This document shows positions 1-11,302 of a DNA stretch of 64,000 bases, piece after piece. The stretch's first letter is position 1. Each line of letters opens with the position of its first letter. A model generated the notes under the pieces. It did no database searches. It was not told the origin of the DNA and was given only the letters and a program-made list of their open reading frames with translations. Source of the DNA: Alopecurus myosuroides (Eukaryota; Streptophyta; Magnoliopsida; Poales; Poaceae); assembly GCA_028641055.1 (NCBI GenBank), contig CM054058.1, positions 495,007,166 to 495,071,165 on the forward strand, in the 5' to 3' direction. The translations under genes and the position numbers were made by a program.

Positions 1-561
1 TGGTGCTTGCCTTATCCTAATGATACGGCTTAAGCTTTCCTAGGCTCCAACCATAAACACATCACAAGGAACAAATATTCTTTGTGATGAAGTACTTCTA
101 TAATATAACGGTACAAGAAAAACAGGGAAAATAAGCATCAGGTGGTTCAGTGGCAGCAATTAGAAACAGGGTGATTGCTTACCTGGTAGCTTTTGCAAAT
201 TGGCAGTGCAAAAATGGCCAAATGAAACTGCAGAACAAGATATGATAATTCCTGTGTAGCTGTTCATTGATGGATCTATAAATTCAACAAAAACAAGTAC
301 TTCCCATATACTCCAGAATACAAGCATCTAAACCAACACCTGCAATTGAATTGCCAAATACATCCTAAACATATCCTGCTATAACATTTCAAAGAGCATA
401 ACTTTTGGGGCATCATACTGTCAATGATTCTTCTCTTGACAATTCTTTTAAGCCCAAGATGTGGGCATCGTGACCTGAATACTGTAGCTTAGATTGTGTT
501 CCGTAAAACCGAGTGCCAAGTGCCTTCTGCTAGGATTACCGAACCAGAATCTACTGGTGAA
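1..561. other. 3' flank of the PPR gene
   Basis: No convincing coding region on either strand. By position this is the 3' untranslated and downstream sequence of the minus-strand PPR gene. No terminal repeats or transposon ends are visible. Confidence 0.5.
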
Positions 562-1896
562 CTATTTATTGACACAAAACAGTCCTGATAGTCGATCCAG
601 CTTTAGATTCTTCCGAGTCATATTTGGTGATCGATCTTCTGTGTCGGGCCCATCTTTCTTCATATGTATTGCTTTCACCAATATCCTGGTTCTTGGTTCT
701 GGAGTCATCCCTCTTGACTTCATTGTCGTATAATATTCCAAAGCCTGGTCCAGCTTTCCCTGGGCATGAAGTCCATGAACCATAATAGTGAATGATCGCT
801 GATCTGGACCTGATCCATTCCTCTCCATCTCCTCCCATACTTGTTGTACCCCCTTTTCATATTTCATACTGACATAAAGGTTCAATATAAGGTTATATGT
901 GTCAGAGTCCAACCTACAACCTGATTCCTCCATCCTCTGAATCAAATTAATAACATCTCTTGGTTTCTCAGTCGTCTTGAGAATGTAGGTGTATGTCATA
1001 TTGTTTGGAGAGCATCCCTTCTCCTCCATATCATCCAAAAGCTCAAAAACTTTCTCCGTCCGCCTTATCTTACAGAAGTGTTTTATCAAAGTGTTGTAGG
1101 TAGCCACATCCGCTTGACAACCACGGTCATTCATCTCACGAAAAATCTCAAGTGCTTCTGGAATCTTTTTCTTGAAGCACAACTGGTCAATGATACAGTT
1201 GCAAATGGCCACGTCGGGATTGATCCCTTTCTCCCACATGCTGGTAAACAGTTTCACCGCTGTGCTAAGTTTGCCAGCTTTGGTGAGTGCATTTATGAAT
1301 GTACCATAGGTGAACAGGTCGGGCTTGAGCTGAGATGCAATGATCTGGTTCCAAACCCTTTTAGCGTCAGCCAGGCTTCCCTTGACACACCAGCCATTAA
1401 GAATGATGTTCCAGCTCTTTATGACAGGAGGGAACTCGACCTTCTTCTGCAGAAAGAGGGCCTCAGCCTCCTCGACGTGCTTGTACCGACAGAGGGACAT
1501 CAGAAGTATCTGGAATCCAACCAGGTCGACCTCAAACCCGTACTCCTTCCTCTTGTAGAACACCTCGATCGCCTCCTGAACCTTGTGCGCCCCCGCGTAC
1601 CGGTTCAGCAGGACCGCAAACATCCTGTTCGTCACTACCGACCCGCGCCGCTCTTCAGGGATCTCATCAAAGAGCTGTCTCATCAGCCTGACCTTCTTCA
1701 TCCGCCCGAGGATGTCGAGCATCTCAATGTAGGTCCTTGGGCCGTGGGCATACGCGGGCAGCTCCGCCGCCCAGTTGAAGAACGACAGCGCCACCTGCCA
1801 GTTGGACCTCCGCTTCTGGAGCACTTTGAGGACGACATCCTCGTCCATCTCGCTGGCAAAGCGACGGAGGTCTTTGCCAGAGGTCAGAATCGGCAT
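562..1896 (-). CDS. P-class pentatricopeptide repeat protein, repeat body
   Basis: Encodes a P-class PPR protein. Members of this family bind organellar RNA base by base and act in mitochondrial or plastid RNA processing. About 444 residues are read from the first in-frame ATG at 1896, and the frame is open to the stop at 562. Roughly eleven degenerate 35-residue repeats are visible, with hallmarks such as VTNRMFAVLLNRYAG, DLFTYGTFINALTKAGK, DVATYNTLIKHFCK, DSDTYNLILNLY and DQRSFTIMVHGLHAQGK. There is no E, DYW or SMR tail. The same frame is open up to 1983 but contains only a GTG at 1941, which is not a credible plant start, and it meets stops at 1986 and 2055. Starting at 1896 would give a protein without an organelle-targeting leader. 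The leader lies upstream in another frame (see 1879-2395), so the gene may be frameshifted. It is the only host-type gene in the window. Confidence 0.85.
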   Translation of the reverse strand: MPILTSGKDLRRFASEMDEDVVLKVLQKRRSNWQVALSFFNWAAELPAYAHGPRTYIEMLDILGRMKKVRLMRQLFDEIPEERRGSVVTNRMFAVLLNRYAGAHKVQEAIEVFYKRKEYGFEVDLVGFQILLMSLCRYKHVEEAEALFLQKKVEFPPVIKSWNIILNGWCVKGSLADAKRVWNQIIASQLKPDLFTYGTFINALTKAGKLSTAVKLFTSMWEKGINPDVAICNCIIDQLCFKKKIPEALEIFREMNDRGCQADVATYNTLIKHFCKIRRTEKVFELLDDMEEKGCSPNNMTYTYILKTTEKPRDVINLIQRMEESGCRLDSDTYNLILNLYVSMKYEKGVQQVWEEMERNGSGPDQRSFTIMVHGLHAQGKLDQALEYYTTMKSRGMTPEPRTRILVKAIHMKKDGPDTEDRSPNMTRKNLKLDRLSGLFCVNK

Positions 1897-2395
1897 CGCA
1901 GGACTTAAGGACCAGCAGAACTTCACCCACGCGGACGTCACAGGAGTCCTCTCGAGCGCTGGTGTGGCAGAGCCTTGGTGATGCTAGAGCATAACCTCTT
2001 GGAAGAAGGCTTGGGTGAGTGCTCGGAGGCGAGGCTGCGTGGGGAAACGCCCCTAAAGCATTCGGTCGAACAGTTGGTGTGCGTGGAGCGAGGACGCCGA
2101 GACACCTAGTAACTGCACACGAAGTATGTTCGAGTTAGCATCTCTCTCGAGATTTCAGAGTGTAAAGTTGAGACGGGAGCGCGAGATGGGGTCAACGGAC
2201 AGGGCCAGAGGGGAACGCGCCCGCGCGGTGGTCGTGGACGGCTCGTAGGGCGAGGAGAGTGATAATCAGAGCAAATAGAGGCGCGAACCGAAAGAGGAGG
2301 AAGGAGAAGGAGGGGTGGATAGGATGCGTACCGGAGATGGGGTTTTTGGTCCTGAAGGCGGCGGCGAGCACGGCGTACGCCGGCGCCGGCGGCAT
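1879..2395 (-). pseudogene. Spliced N-terminal leader of the PPR gene, out of frame
   Basis: An ATG at 2395 opens a coding exon (2395-2332) ending at a GT donor (CCG/GTACGC). A 219 bp intron (2331-2113) has a branch-like GCTAAC and a TGTGCAG acceptor, and the next exon starts at 2112. Joined, the frame is rich in Ala, Pro, Arg and Ser, with almost no acidic residues for the first 70 or so, and contains a CHTSARE stretch: a typical mitochondrial or plastid transit peptide. It stays open to about 1880 and then runs out of frame with the PPR body; read through, it stops near 1724 after 150 residues. The switch point lies in GACCTCTGGCAAAGACCTC (1885-1867), where one extra base, or one 13 bp duplicated unit, accounts for the shift. 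Either this allele is broken or the base is an assembly error. Confidence 0.65.
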
Positions 2396-2579
2396 CTTGC
2401 CTGCCGGAGGTGGGCACGAGGGAGAGTGGCCGAAGCTTGTGCACCAAGCCGAGCGGCAGCCTCGCGAGCTGGGTCGAGCACGCCCGCAGAACGTGCTCCG
2501 AGTCCCCGCCGGTGCCGGCTCGCCGGTTGGGAGTTCTCGGCGGCGGTAGCGCGAGAGCGTGCGTGCGTGCGTACGGCTC

Positions 2580-2613
2580 TGGGCCTCCAGATGGCTAGAG
2601 CACTTCAGGCCCA
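2580..2613 (-). promoter_or_regulatory. Two TGGGCC site II motifs upstream of the PPR gene
   Basis: TGGGCC occurs on the plus strand at 2580-2585 and on the minus strand at 2613-2608, about 190-220 bp upstream of the leader ATG. Site II (TGGGCY) pairs are known in promoters of plant genes for mitochondrial and other organellar proteins, including many PPR genes. No clear TATA box is seen, as is usual for that promoter class. Confidence 0.4.
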
Positions 2614-2802
2614 TCAAACACGCGTCTGGATAAACTTTTAGCGCGCGGAAGGCCAAACTCGGCGCTTCATGCGCGGAAAAAGTTTCCTGCGCCGGCGCTT
2701 GCGAAAGTTCAACAGATATCGTGTGCTTCTAGGTATGTTTGCTTCACTTGATTTCGTGCATTGGAGTTGAAAAGGTTGTTTTACAACATTACATGGCTAA
2801 TT

Positions 2803-3356
2803 CAAGGACAGAAAAAAAGATAGCGCGCTATTTCGGCGCTAATAGCACGACATAGCACAGGGTCCACACTAAATTTTAATATTTTATCTCGCTATTGCGC
2901 TATTCACGAAATAGCATGCTATATCATGCTAAAACGGCGTAACGTTATAGCGCGCTATTATTTTTTTAGCCTATCGGGCCAAATGGACAAGTTTTCCACC
3001 TCAGAAAAATAAAACGTTGCTTCCTCTTTTTCGTGGCGATAAAAAACAATCGTGAAGATGACATCACTAGGTTTATAATTCTGAATAAGTAATTTATATT
3101 GTGTTATTTCCTCGTGGGATGTTGATATTAGAATCTAACCAACTACAAAACAATGTTTTATGTGGCTATACATATATTGTTCTGACATTTTTGGACTATA
3201 TCATTTATTCTTATTCAAATCCTTCAATTTTTGAGATATATTTGATATTTTTTTCAAAACGCTATTTTGATATAGCACGCTATTATCACGATATAGAGTG
3301 CATAGCATATTGAGGAGGCTGTCGCTATTTCTCATAACATGCTATTTTTTTCCTTG
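2803..3356. repeat. AT-rich repeat with TIR-like ends and AGCGCGCTA motifs
   Basis: The segment opens with CAAGGACAGAAAAAAAG and ends with a related inverted sequence (the complement reads CAAGGAAAAAAATAG). Between them AGCGCGCTA/TAGCATGCTA palindromic words recur. This suggests a small non-autonomous DNA transposon, but I find no matching target-site duplication and cannot name a family. No coding potential. Confidence 0.3.
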
Positions 3357-4280
3357 CTCATGACACATATTGCAGTGGCTGATACTCCACCGATGGAGTT
3401 TGTATGGAGTTGTCATTGACTATAATTCATATACTATAAGAATATCTAGTGACTGCGCAATCGACAGTTATAATTTCGATGTCTTCAACCTTCCACTGTA
3501 ATAGGGGGCTATAACGTTGAGTCTGGGCGTGACCTAGAGCGTGTAATGGAACTAAGGTCGTTCAAGAATAGTACTTAACTCCTCCAGTCGATGGAGAGAT
3601 ACATGTTATGTGCCCTCTCAGTATCTCCAATGTCAACCAATCGTCTGGCTAGGCACAATGTGATTTATCACAAGGATATCGGGGATATGAGAAAAGAGAA
3701 CTTTATCGGTACGATTTTCATGTGTGTTATGATCAAATGGTTTGATCAGATTAGAGCACATTGTCGCACCTCGTGATATTGTTGGTATCGTGAAGTTAAG
3801 GGAATAAGTTCAGTGAGTAAATTGAAGGTTCCCTTGTTCTTCGTGGACACGCAGGAGCCATCATGGGCGGCCATATCTCAATGTTGGTTATTGTTCGGTA
3901 AGCTCCCGAACATGTCTGTGTTTTATCGAACAAGTCTAGTGTCAGTCAGAGGTGTTTCGGGGAAGTTGCTATAAGAGAAATTGATGTTCGGAGAAGGCAA
4001 AATTATATTGAAGAGATATCGGAGGATATGAGATGTCCCGGGATGTGAGAAATATGTTTTTAACATCAGTAATTCAGTTTGATGATTTTATATATAGGGG
4101 TCACATGGTTCCGGAAGAGTTTCGAGTAAAAGCCGAGAAGGAGGGGGAGTGTCGGAGGGGGCAGAATTGCCCCCATGGCCACACCTAAGTTTGCGGGCTG
4201 CTAGGTGGGCCCTAGTCCTCCACACAAGGTGGAACACACTCCCCTGATTCCCTCCTTATTTCGTTTCGAGAAAATAAGAA
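3357..4280. other. Unassigned intergenic or decayed repeat sequence
   Basis: About 0.9 kb without a credible gene. The composition (scattered stops, a GGAGGGGGAGTGTCGGAGGGGG stretch split across 4141-4162, then the abrupt start of gag-like coding near 4281) suggests the remains of another repeat joined to the truncated left end of the outer gypsy element. No LTR or primer-binding site for that element is visible here. Confidence 0.35.
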
Positions 4281-4332
4281 AGGCCAAAATGAAGATGAAG
4301 ATGAAGATGTTTTCGAAAGAAAGGTCAAATCC

Positions 4333-5389
4333 ATGCAAGGGGCCTTCCACGAAGTACTCATGGCTAAGCCGACTAGAAACTCGGATGACGAGGAAGAGGA
4401 AGATCCCAAAACCCCTGCGCCAGATGACAGGGAAGACGAAGAGGAAGAAGAGGGAGAAGTTAGTCCGACTTACCGTGACGTCAAAGAATTGACGGAAGAT
4501 GAGCCTAACAAAAAAAACATCTTCCAAGAAGAAGAAGAAATCCTCCAGGAAGACGATATCCAAGTTACAAAAGAAAAAGGGGAAATTGGCAGATATTACC
4601 AACCAAAACCTGGAAATCGGAGGAGGCAGCGGTGTGAATTCTGTGGAGAAGAAAAAGTATGAAATCCCTGTTCCACAAATGTTGGAACAGGACGAGATCG
4701 ATCTGATCCAAACCCCGGTTGCACGTAACGAACCACCGAAAGTGCTGGAAGCCAGATGGCAAGCCATTATGCGGCAACAACAACACTTATTTCGGTCTCA
4801 GGAAAACCTCCTCCAAGCCCAGGCGGTTGTAAAAGCAAAACAGGAAGAAATTGAGGAATTCGAGCGTCGGAATATGTCTAGGATAAAACAGACAAGATTA
4901 CCCAGAATTTCAAAGCCGGATGTATTGCCAGCAAAAGAGCGGCTCGAAAACCCTTCTTGGCAAAGACAGGTTAACAGCTTAAATGCTAAGGGCGAACGCA
5001 TCTACAAAACTGCAGCTAAAAACGCAAAAGCTGCGTTCGCCATCCTTAATGACAATCTGTATTCAAAGGAAGAAAAACTGCAGGGAGTGTATGCTTTCCT
5101 CGGAAAAGCCTTACAACAGCAACAACAAGGACAAGCACATTCTGGCAAGTTACATGATGATTCACCCTTGTGCAAAACTGCCACGTGCGCCGCTGGAGCA
5201 CCCGACCCAGGTGAACCCGGAGATTCAGGCGATTCTAAGGAAAAGAAGGGAGACCCTAGAAAGGACAAGAAAATCCCGGATAATAGGGATGCAGCATCCA
5301 AAACTGGATCCCATGCACCGAAAGGAGGAAACAATCTCCGTGACAACAAGGAACAGGAGGAACAAAACCGAAAAGACGGAAAAAAATAA
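4333..5389 (+). pseudogene. Acidic, lysine-rich ORF upstream of gag in the outer element
   Basis: Two overlapping frames (4333-4662, then 4499-5389) encode an acidic, then Lys/Glu-rich, then Gln-rich protein, with QQQQQGQ near 5110-5135 and a basic, glycine-rich tail. I recognise no domain. The second frame ends at TAA (5387-5389), and the A of this stop is the first base of the ATG that opens the gag frame (TAATG). It may be an extra ORF before gag, as in some Tat/Ogre-type elements. It may instead be the N-terminal part of one gag protein split by an indel in the A-run just before the stop. The change of frame near 4500-4660 is a frameshift. Confidence 0.45.
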
Positions 5390-6428
5390 TGTCGCCTCCG
5401 AGACGCCCAGCTGATAAAGCCGGAAGATATGAAAATCCTCACAGACGTGAGAGATCCCGAACTCCTCCAAGGAACAAAGAAAGGCCAAGGAGCAAAACTC
5501 CACCTTGTTCCAAAGGACATGATATCGGAAGAAATAGGGATAATCCCAGAAGAGTGCATTCGCGCAACAATGGACCAGAACAGAGCAGATCCCCCTCTGT
5601 CCATTCAGCTGGAAGGTATTCCGCGCACATCGATAAGGCGGAAAGAGACGATTTGTATTTCGGACCAAAGTGTTTCACTGAGAGGATCCGTAGAATCAGT
5701 CTACATTCTGGCTTTGCCAAAGTTGGTCCAACTTATCAAAAGTATACCGGAAGTACGAACCCGGATACATGGCTCTCAGATTATTATACTGTCGTCCAGA
5801 TCAATAAAGGGACAGACTTGGAGGTTGTAAAGTTTCTTCCCCTAATGTTGCTGGATGGACCCAGAGATTGGATCAACGGGCTTCCGTCAAGAACAGTAGA
5901 CAGCTCGGAAGATATGGCTAGAGTATTCTCTCAGCACTTTCGGGGTACGTACAAACGCCCTAAGAGTATTAACCAGTTGAACCGCTGCGTCCAGTACGAA
6001 GATGAGTCATACATCCACTTTATCTCAAGATGGACTGCAATGAAGAACAGTTGTTCTGGAGTGAGTGATGTATAAGCAATGCATGCTTTCATCAATGGCC
6101 TAAAACCGGACTTGTACCGTGCATGGTTGGTTCAAAAGAGCACAAAGATCTCGGATATATGCTTACCACCGCCAATGCGCACGCAACGGCTGAAGATGAT
6201 ATCAGGGCGAGAGGCGGAAACATTTACGCTTTGGTTTAGGCCAAAAACGCCAGAGGCACAGCCAAAATCCAAGGAAGTAAATCTAACCTTTGGAAAGAAT
6301 AATGGCAGCTGATGGAAGGGCAGAAACACAGAACCTATCTCCTAATCCAAAGAAGACTGGGAACAGATTAAGTCGGAAAACTGTGTCCACTATTTGCAAT
6401 TTGGGAAGCCTACTCATACCAATGCGCA
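5389..6428 (+). pseudogene. Gag core of the outer gypsy element, first part
   Basis: The frame from the ATG at 5389 starts with an Arg/Ser/Pro-rich stretch (RERSRTPPRNKERPRSK). It then runs into a typical retrotransposon gag core near 5740-6075, with PDTWLSDYY, LMLLDGPRDWINGLP and FSQHFRGTYKRP. A TAA at 6073-6075 interrupts it and the same frame resumes (HAFINGLKPDLYRAW). The coding sequence reaches the beginning of the zinc knuckle at 6428, where the solo LTR is inserted. The first two knuckle cysteines appear replaced by Tyr and Phe. Capsid function is lost. Confidence 0.7.
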
Positions 6429-9400
6429 TGTAACATCCCTGATTTTTGGAAAGTGAAAAAATCAAAAAAAGATTGAAAATTTTGTTTTCTGGTTGATGCA
6501 AGTCACTAAGAACAAAACACAAAGAAATATTATATCTCTTTTCCAATGTAATTGGAAATGATTTCCAAACATGCCTCTAATTCCTTAAACCCTAAACCTT
6601 ATTCAAATAAGTTTTCTCTACTTAAAAGTTATTATTTCCTTTTGCAATCCCTATTCTATAAACTGTTTTCAACTCAATTGCTAAATTGAAAATGTTTTCA
6701 TGGCATTAAATACTTGAGGATCACAAAACCCCAAGAATGTTTACACCATCAATAAATGTTTTATGAACTAGGAATGAATTATATGACTACAAAATGATTA
6801 TCCAAACCTTTGTATTTAAAATATTTTCCCCTAACTATATTTTTTCCAAATAATTGTTTTCTATATCTACCTCAAAAATTTAGAAATAAAATGATTTCCA
6901 TAAAGACCTTCTTTGAAAAAAAAGGGGCACTTAACTTATACAAAACAATATTTTCAATTGTGAAAACCTCTGATTTATTTTACCAATTATTCAATTAATT
7001 ATTTCCATTTTTTAAAAGAAAAACATTAAGTTACTATAAGTGTTATTTCAATTTTTCAAATATGAAAAGTTCAAATGTGAGGGAAACAGGACAAATATCT
7101 ATCTATTTTAAATATTTTGTTTTTACAAATTTCTAGCATTTGGTTTGAGGCAATTTGGATTTACGAAAGAAAAGTTATAAAGAAAAAGAGAAAACAGAAA
7201 AATAAAACAAAAAAATAAAAGGAAACCGGCCCAACCGAGCCGGCCCACCTCCCTCTCCCCTTCCCTCGTCCCCGCCCGCGCGAGCAGAACCGGCCCAGCC
7301 GCGGTCAGCCCAGCCCGCCTCTCTCTCCCTCCGCGAATGACAGAACGGTCCCACGATGACGCCACCGATGACATCATCGTCATCAACCTCCCGTGAAGGA
7401 AACGCGTCCGTTTCGGGCGAATTTTTTGCGACGTGATTGCGAGCGTTAAGAGGTCCATTTATTCCCTCCTTGCCCTCCCTTTACAACTCCTGATCCCCTC
7501 TACATTTTCCCCCTCCTACCCTCTCAAATCGTGCCCCCTCTCGGCCGAATTTCCTCGCCAGAGTCCACAGTACCCTCCGTCGTTCGTCGTCGATTGCGGC
7601 CGCCGTAGCCCATCCCTGCCTCCCTCTTTCGTCCCTTTCGAATCCCCTGTTCTGGGCGCACGCGCTGATGCACTTGCCTATTTGTTTGTGCAGAGAATCG
7701 ACGGCACCACGGTCGCCGGAGTCGAGAGCTCCTCCGTCCGCTCGGCGCCAACGCTAGAGGAAGCGAGCGACCGTGCCGTGGCCACCCGCGTATTTCTTGT
7801 GCTGTGCTGCATCTTCTCATCGTCTTCCCGGAGTCAGGCGACCACCGTACCGGAGTACTGCCACGGTAAGCCCTAGTCCCTGCGCCTTTCGATCTGAATC
7901 GGATGGACGAGATTAGACTTAACCCGAAGGGGTAAGCTCCCGTTGGATCTGGTTCCAACGTCCCGGATCGTTTCAATTAAACCCAGTCATCATGCCATGC
8001 AACGCCCAGTCAGTGCCCAGTCATAGCAATGTCAGCAGCCACGTCAGCCCATGTTTTTCAGTTTTATCCGGAATAGAATAAAATTGCAGTTTTGCAGAAA
8101 CACCCCTATAACTTAGAACCTTCATAACTTTTTAAACACTTGAAAAATTTAGCAAACTTAGACTTTTTGAAATCACCACGACATGTAGAAACTTTTGGCA
8201 CTTGCCAAATTTAAATTTGACCATTTAATATTTGTTCAATTTCAAATATGCTTGTTTGATGAATTTTGGAATAATTCAAATTCTACAAATCCAAAAATTG
8301 CAAATAAAATAGTTTTCGAAACCTTAGGATGTGTACTTTCATATAATCTGTTCCAAAATAATTTTTGAACAAGTTAAAATTGGATTTAGAATTAAGTGGT
8401 CTATTTGAGTATTTTTGACATAGATTTAATTCTATAGATATTTTCAATATAGTTCCTTTTGCAAAATTGATCCTTTTAGTAGACTTGAACCAGATACATC
8501 TTTGCCTAACCACTTTGGACACCCCTGGACTATGACCATGTAATTTAGCCAAAGATCCATCATAGTAGTCCACCAAGTAGTTTATGTCTTAGAGTTTGTT
8601 TCTATCCTTTTTACCTCTGTTGTTATGGCTATTTTGGAGCCAAGACCAAGTCCCTAGTATATGTCAACCATATAAAAGACCAAGTGGTGAACCTCAAACA
8701 CTAGTGCCATAGTTTTCTATCTACTTCTCCACTCCCATATCTCTTGCTTCAAGAATTCTTCAAGTTAGCAAAATAGAATTCAAGACTCAAGCACAAGAAG
8801 GAACTCCATCTTGAACTTGGTGGCAACATGAAGAGCTATGAGGAATATCATTGAAGAAATTGAAGTAAGGAGTTAGACTCCACAACAACTAGAAGAAACT
8901 CCAGGAAGTAAAGTGTGAAGAAATCCAGAAGAAAACATCTCCCTCTCTCTTTCTATCTTTCTTCTTATTTCTCTCCAAATTTGACTTAGTGATATTTGTG
9001 CCCATCCCACCTTGGACCAACTATTGAGAAATCCATAAAGAATCAACCAAGACCAAGAGAAGAATCCATCCAAGAAACAAGACTACAATAGATGCATGAA
9101 GATGATCTTCAAGAAGACAAGCATGTGAAGACTTGGAGCCATCCACACAAGTTGAAGAATAACAAGTTGTTTTTGTCGAACCATTGACCCAAATGGAAAA
9201 TCCCAAGACTTTAACTTTTTGCCTCCATAGTTATGAAGTTAGTTGAACCTAGACCGACCCTAACCCAAAATGGAAAGACTAACTTAGATCACTCAAATGT
9301 CTTGATGAAAAGGACAAAGTGTTACACACTGTTATGTGTTACTTTAGTTGAAATAGTGATATCACCTTGGTGAACTCTTAGAACTTATTAGATAAATATG

Positions 9401-11025
9401 TTTCCAATAAATTTTGATCACTACAAACTGAACCTAGACATCCTTAGCTGAACTCTTGGAACTTCCTCGGTAAGTATGTTTATAGTAAAGTTAGATCACA
9501 TCAAACTCAACCTAGTCCATCTCAAGTAAACACTTGGAAACCCCTTAACAATGTATTGAACCATTGGAGAATGAATCTTTTCAAAATCAAACCTTGACCT
9601 TGTTCTAGCCAACTTGGTTAAGCCCCTTTTGATATGTAAATTGCTTTGTATGTTTTCTTCCCTTGTTTGTTTGCTTGCTGGTATGTTTGTTTATTTTGTT
9701 ATTGTGTTTTCAATGAATAGATTGTATGGAGAGAAACGATCTTTTGTGAAGAGAGTGTGAATTCTTCAACAACTTCAAAAATGCAAGTAACACATCATTA
9801 CTAGCCATTATTTTCTATATGCATGAACTAGATTTTTGAGTAGTATGCATGATATGGAATTTTACCAAGTTATTATAATTATTATGCTATGTTATATCCT
9901 AGTAGTGTATAGCCATCCTTATACCTTGTTATTTTGAAGCATTGGTACTTAGTTGATGCTTAGCCTTGCTACAAAAATTGTTTTACTTGATGTTGTGGAA
10001 AAATTCTAAGTAACAACTTCAATGAACCACCTGGGTGGATTCGTAGTGCGGGGCTGTTAAAAGTTGAGTGTCTCCCCGAGGGGAGTTCACTTGAAGGAAT
10101 GCCACCCAGGAACAAAGTGATTATGATGTTCCCCAAGTTTAGATTGCTTCTAGTGCAGCCTTTAGTCATATGGGCTCTATCTTGATCAACTAAGTTGTGA
10201 GGGTTCAGCCTGGGCTTGACAAGCAGATGTGCCATAATTAAAGGTGGAACGGGTCTTTCCATTGGGTTGAATTCTTGCTTCTGAAAGATCTCGTCTCAAT
10301 CTTCTCCTTTCCATAATGCACTCAGGGTGTATAGGATGTTTGGGCTGATTTGAGTCTGAAGGTGAAAGTGCACAAGCTCTATAGTGTCAACAAACTAAGA
10401 TCTTAGCCGTGTCACCGGTTATGGACAACTATGAGCAGCTGGACAAGGAAGGACGGAAGAATCACATCACCATTTTAAATAAGTAAACTTTTGACCAAGT
10501 GAACAGTAGTTGTGGTGCTTGGATTTCAGTCCAATGATGCTACCCTTTGAAAAGAAAAGTGATAGGAGAAAACTGGCTTTATGCAAACTTAGGTAAAACT
10601 CCACTTAGCCAAATAAGCATGTAGTATTAGTCTTGCCATTTATATCCACCATAGTGTTACTTTCTAATACATTAAATTGTATTTACTCCCATGTGGCTAC
10701 ATATTCCATCCTGCAGATGATTCTGAAGACGGGTGAGGATTTCGTTTAGGATCTCGAGACTATGGCCAACATGTTTTTCCTGTGGCACATGAAGAGGATG
10801 GGCTCAATGTTGTGCTATGTTTTTCGGTGTATTTCTTTGTTTTATGCTAGTCTTCTAAGACTATGAAACTTGTAATATTATTTTGTAAAGACTGGATCAT
10901 GTGATGTAATAGAATTTGATGCATTTGCATGATATTTCATCTTGTACTGTGGTGCTAGCAATTGATCCAGGGACTAGCACAATAGCACATATGTTCTTAC
11001 ATTATTTAAATGTGGGAACGCTAGA
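6429..11025. mobile_element. 4.6 kb solo LTR of a long-LTR retrotransposon
   Basis: Insertion in the gag zinc knuckle of the outer element, flanked by an exact 5 bp duplication GCGCA (6424-6428 and 11026-11030). Deleting it and one duplicate restores the gag frame. It begins TGTAACATCCC and ends GGGAACGCTAGA, so the terminal CA looks mutated. No primer site, polypurine tract, pol or internal direct repeat is visible, so one long LTR left by recombination is the simplest reading. A GC-rich block at 7200-7900, with a good splice donor (CACG/GTAAGCC near 7865), stands in otherwise AT-rich sequence. Length and structure recall Sukkula-type long LTRs, but I cannot confirm the family. Confidence 0.6.
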
Positions 11026-11030
11026 GCGCA

Positions 11031-11302
11031 GTGCCGACTTGATAAGCACATCAAAGGACTTGCGGGATCCGGGAATAAGGGAAAGAATTCCAAAAGGAAG
11101 TTCAACAAGCAAAAGCCAGAAGCTGAAAAAGAAGAAAGTGAATCTGACACTGATGATAAAATCCAGGAGCAGCAGCGAAAAGGCGAACCCATATTCCTGA
11201 GAGTTGAAGGAGAATGTAACCTAACTTTCCTGGCAACTCCCTTGGCCAAACAAGCAAAACGAACACTTCGAGAAATCAACGCGGTTGTAACTCCAACCCA
11301 AA
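11031..11302 (+). pseudogene. Gag C-terminus of the outer element after the solo LTR
   Basis: Resumes exactly at the codon split by the solo LTR: the last knuckle cysteine followed by RLDKHIKGLAGSGNKGKNSK, then a Lys/Glu-rich linker and LFLATPLAKQAKR-like sequence. It stops at a TGA near 11310, just where the protease frame begins in another phase, so there is a frameshift at the gag/protease border. Confidence 0.6.

Noticed and set aside
1078..1908. 276-codon open frame on the plus strand opposite the PPR gene
   Set aside because: It is the reverse-complement shadow of the PPR coding sequence, with no motif or plausible start.
1897..1941. GTG at 1941 as start of the PPR protein
   Set aside because: Plant nuclear genes do not normally start at GTG. 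The residues upstream of 1896 are either non-coding or belong to an out-of-frame relic.
2192..2656. Long open frames around the PPR leader exon
   Set aside because: GC-rich 5' region; only the exon 2395-2332 has splice and composition support.
2803..3356. hAT transposon with 8 bp duplication
   Set aside because: The ends are only loosely inverted and no 8 bp duplication matches; kept as an unnamed repeat.
4288..4312. ATGAAG repeat as a microsatellite locus
   Set aside because: Only four short units within lysine/methionine coding-like sequence; not notable.
7433..7876. 147-codon frame in the solo LTR as a gene
   Set aside because: It lies in the GC-rich LTR block and shows no domain; more likely leader RNA.
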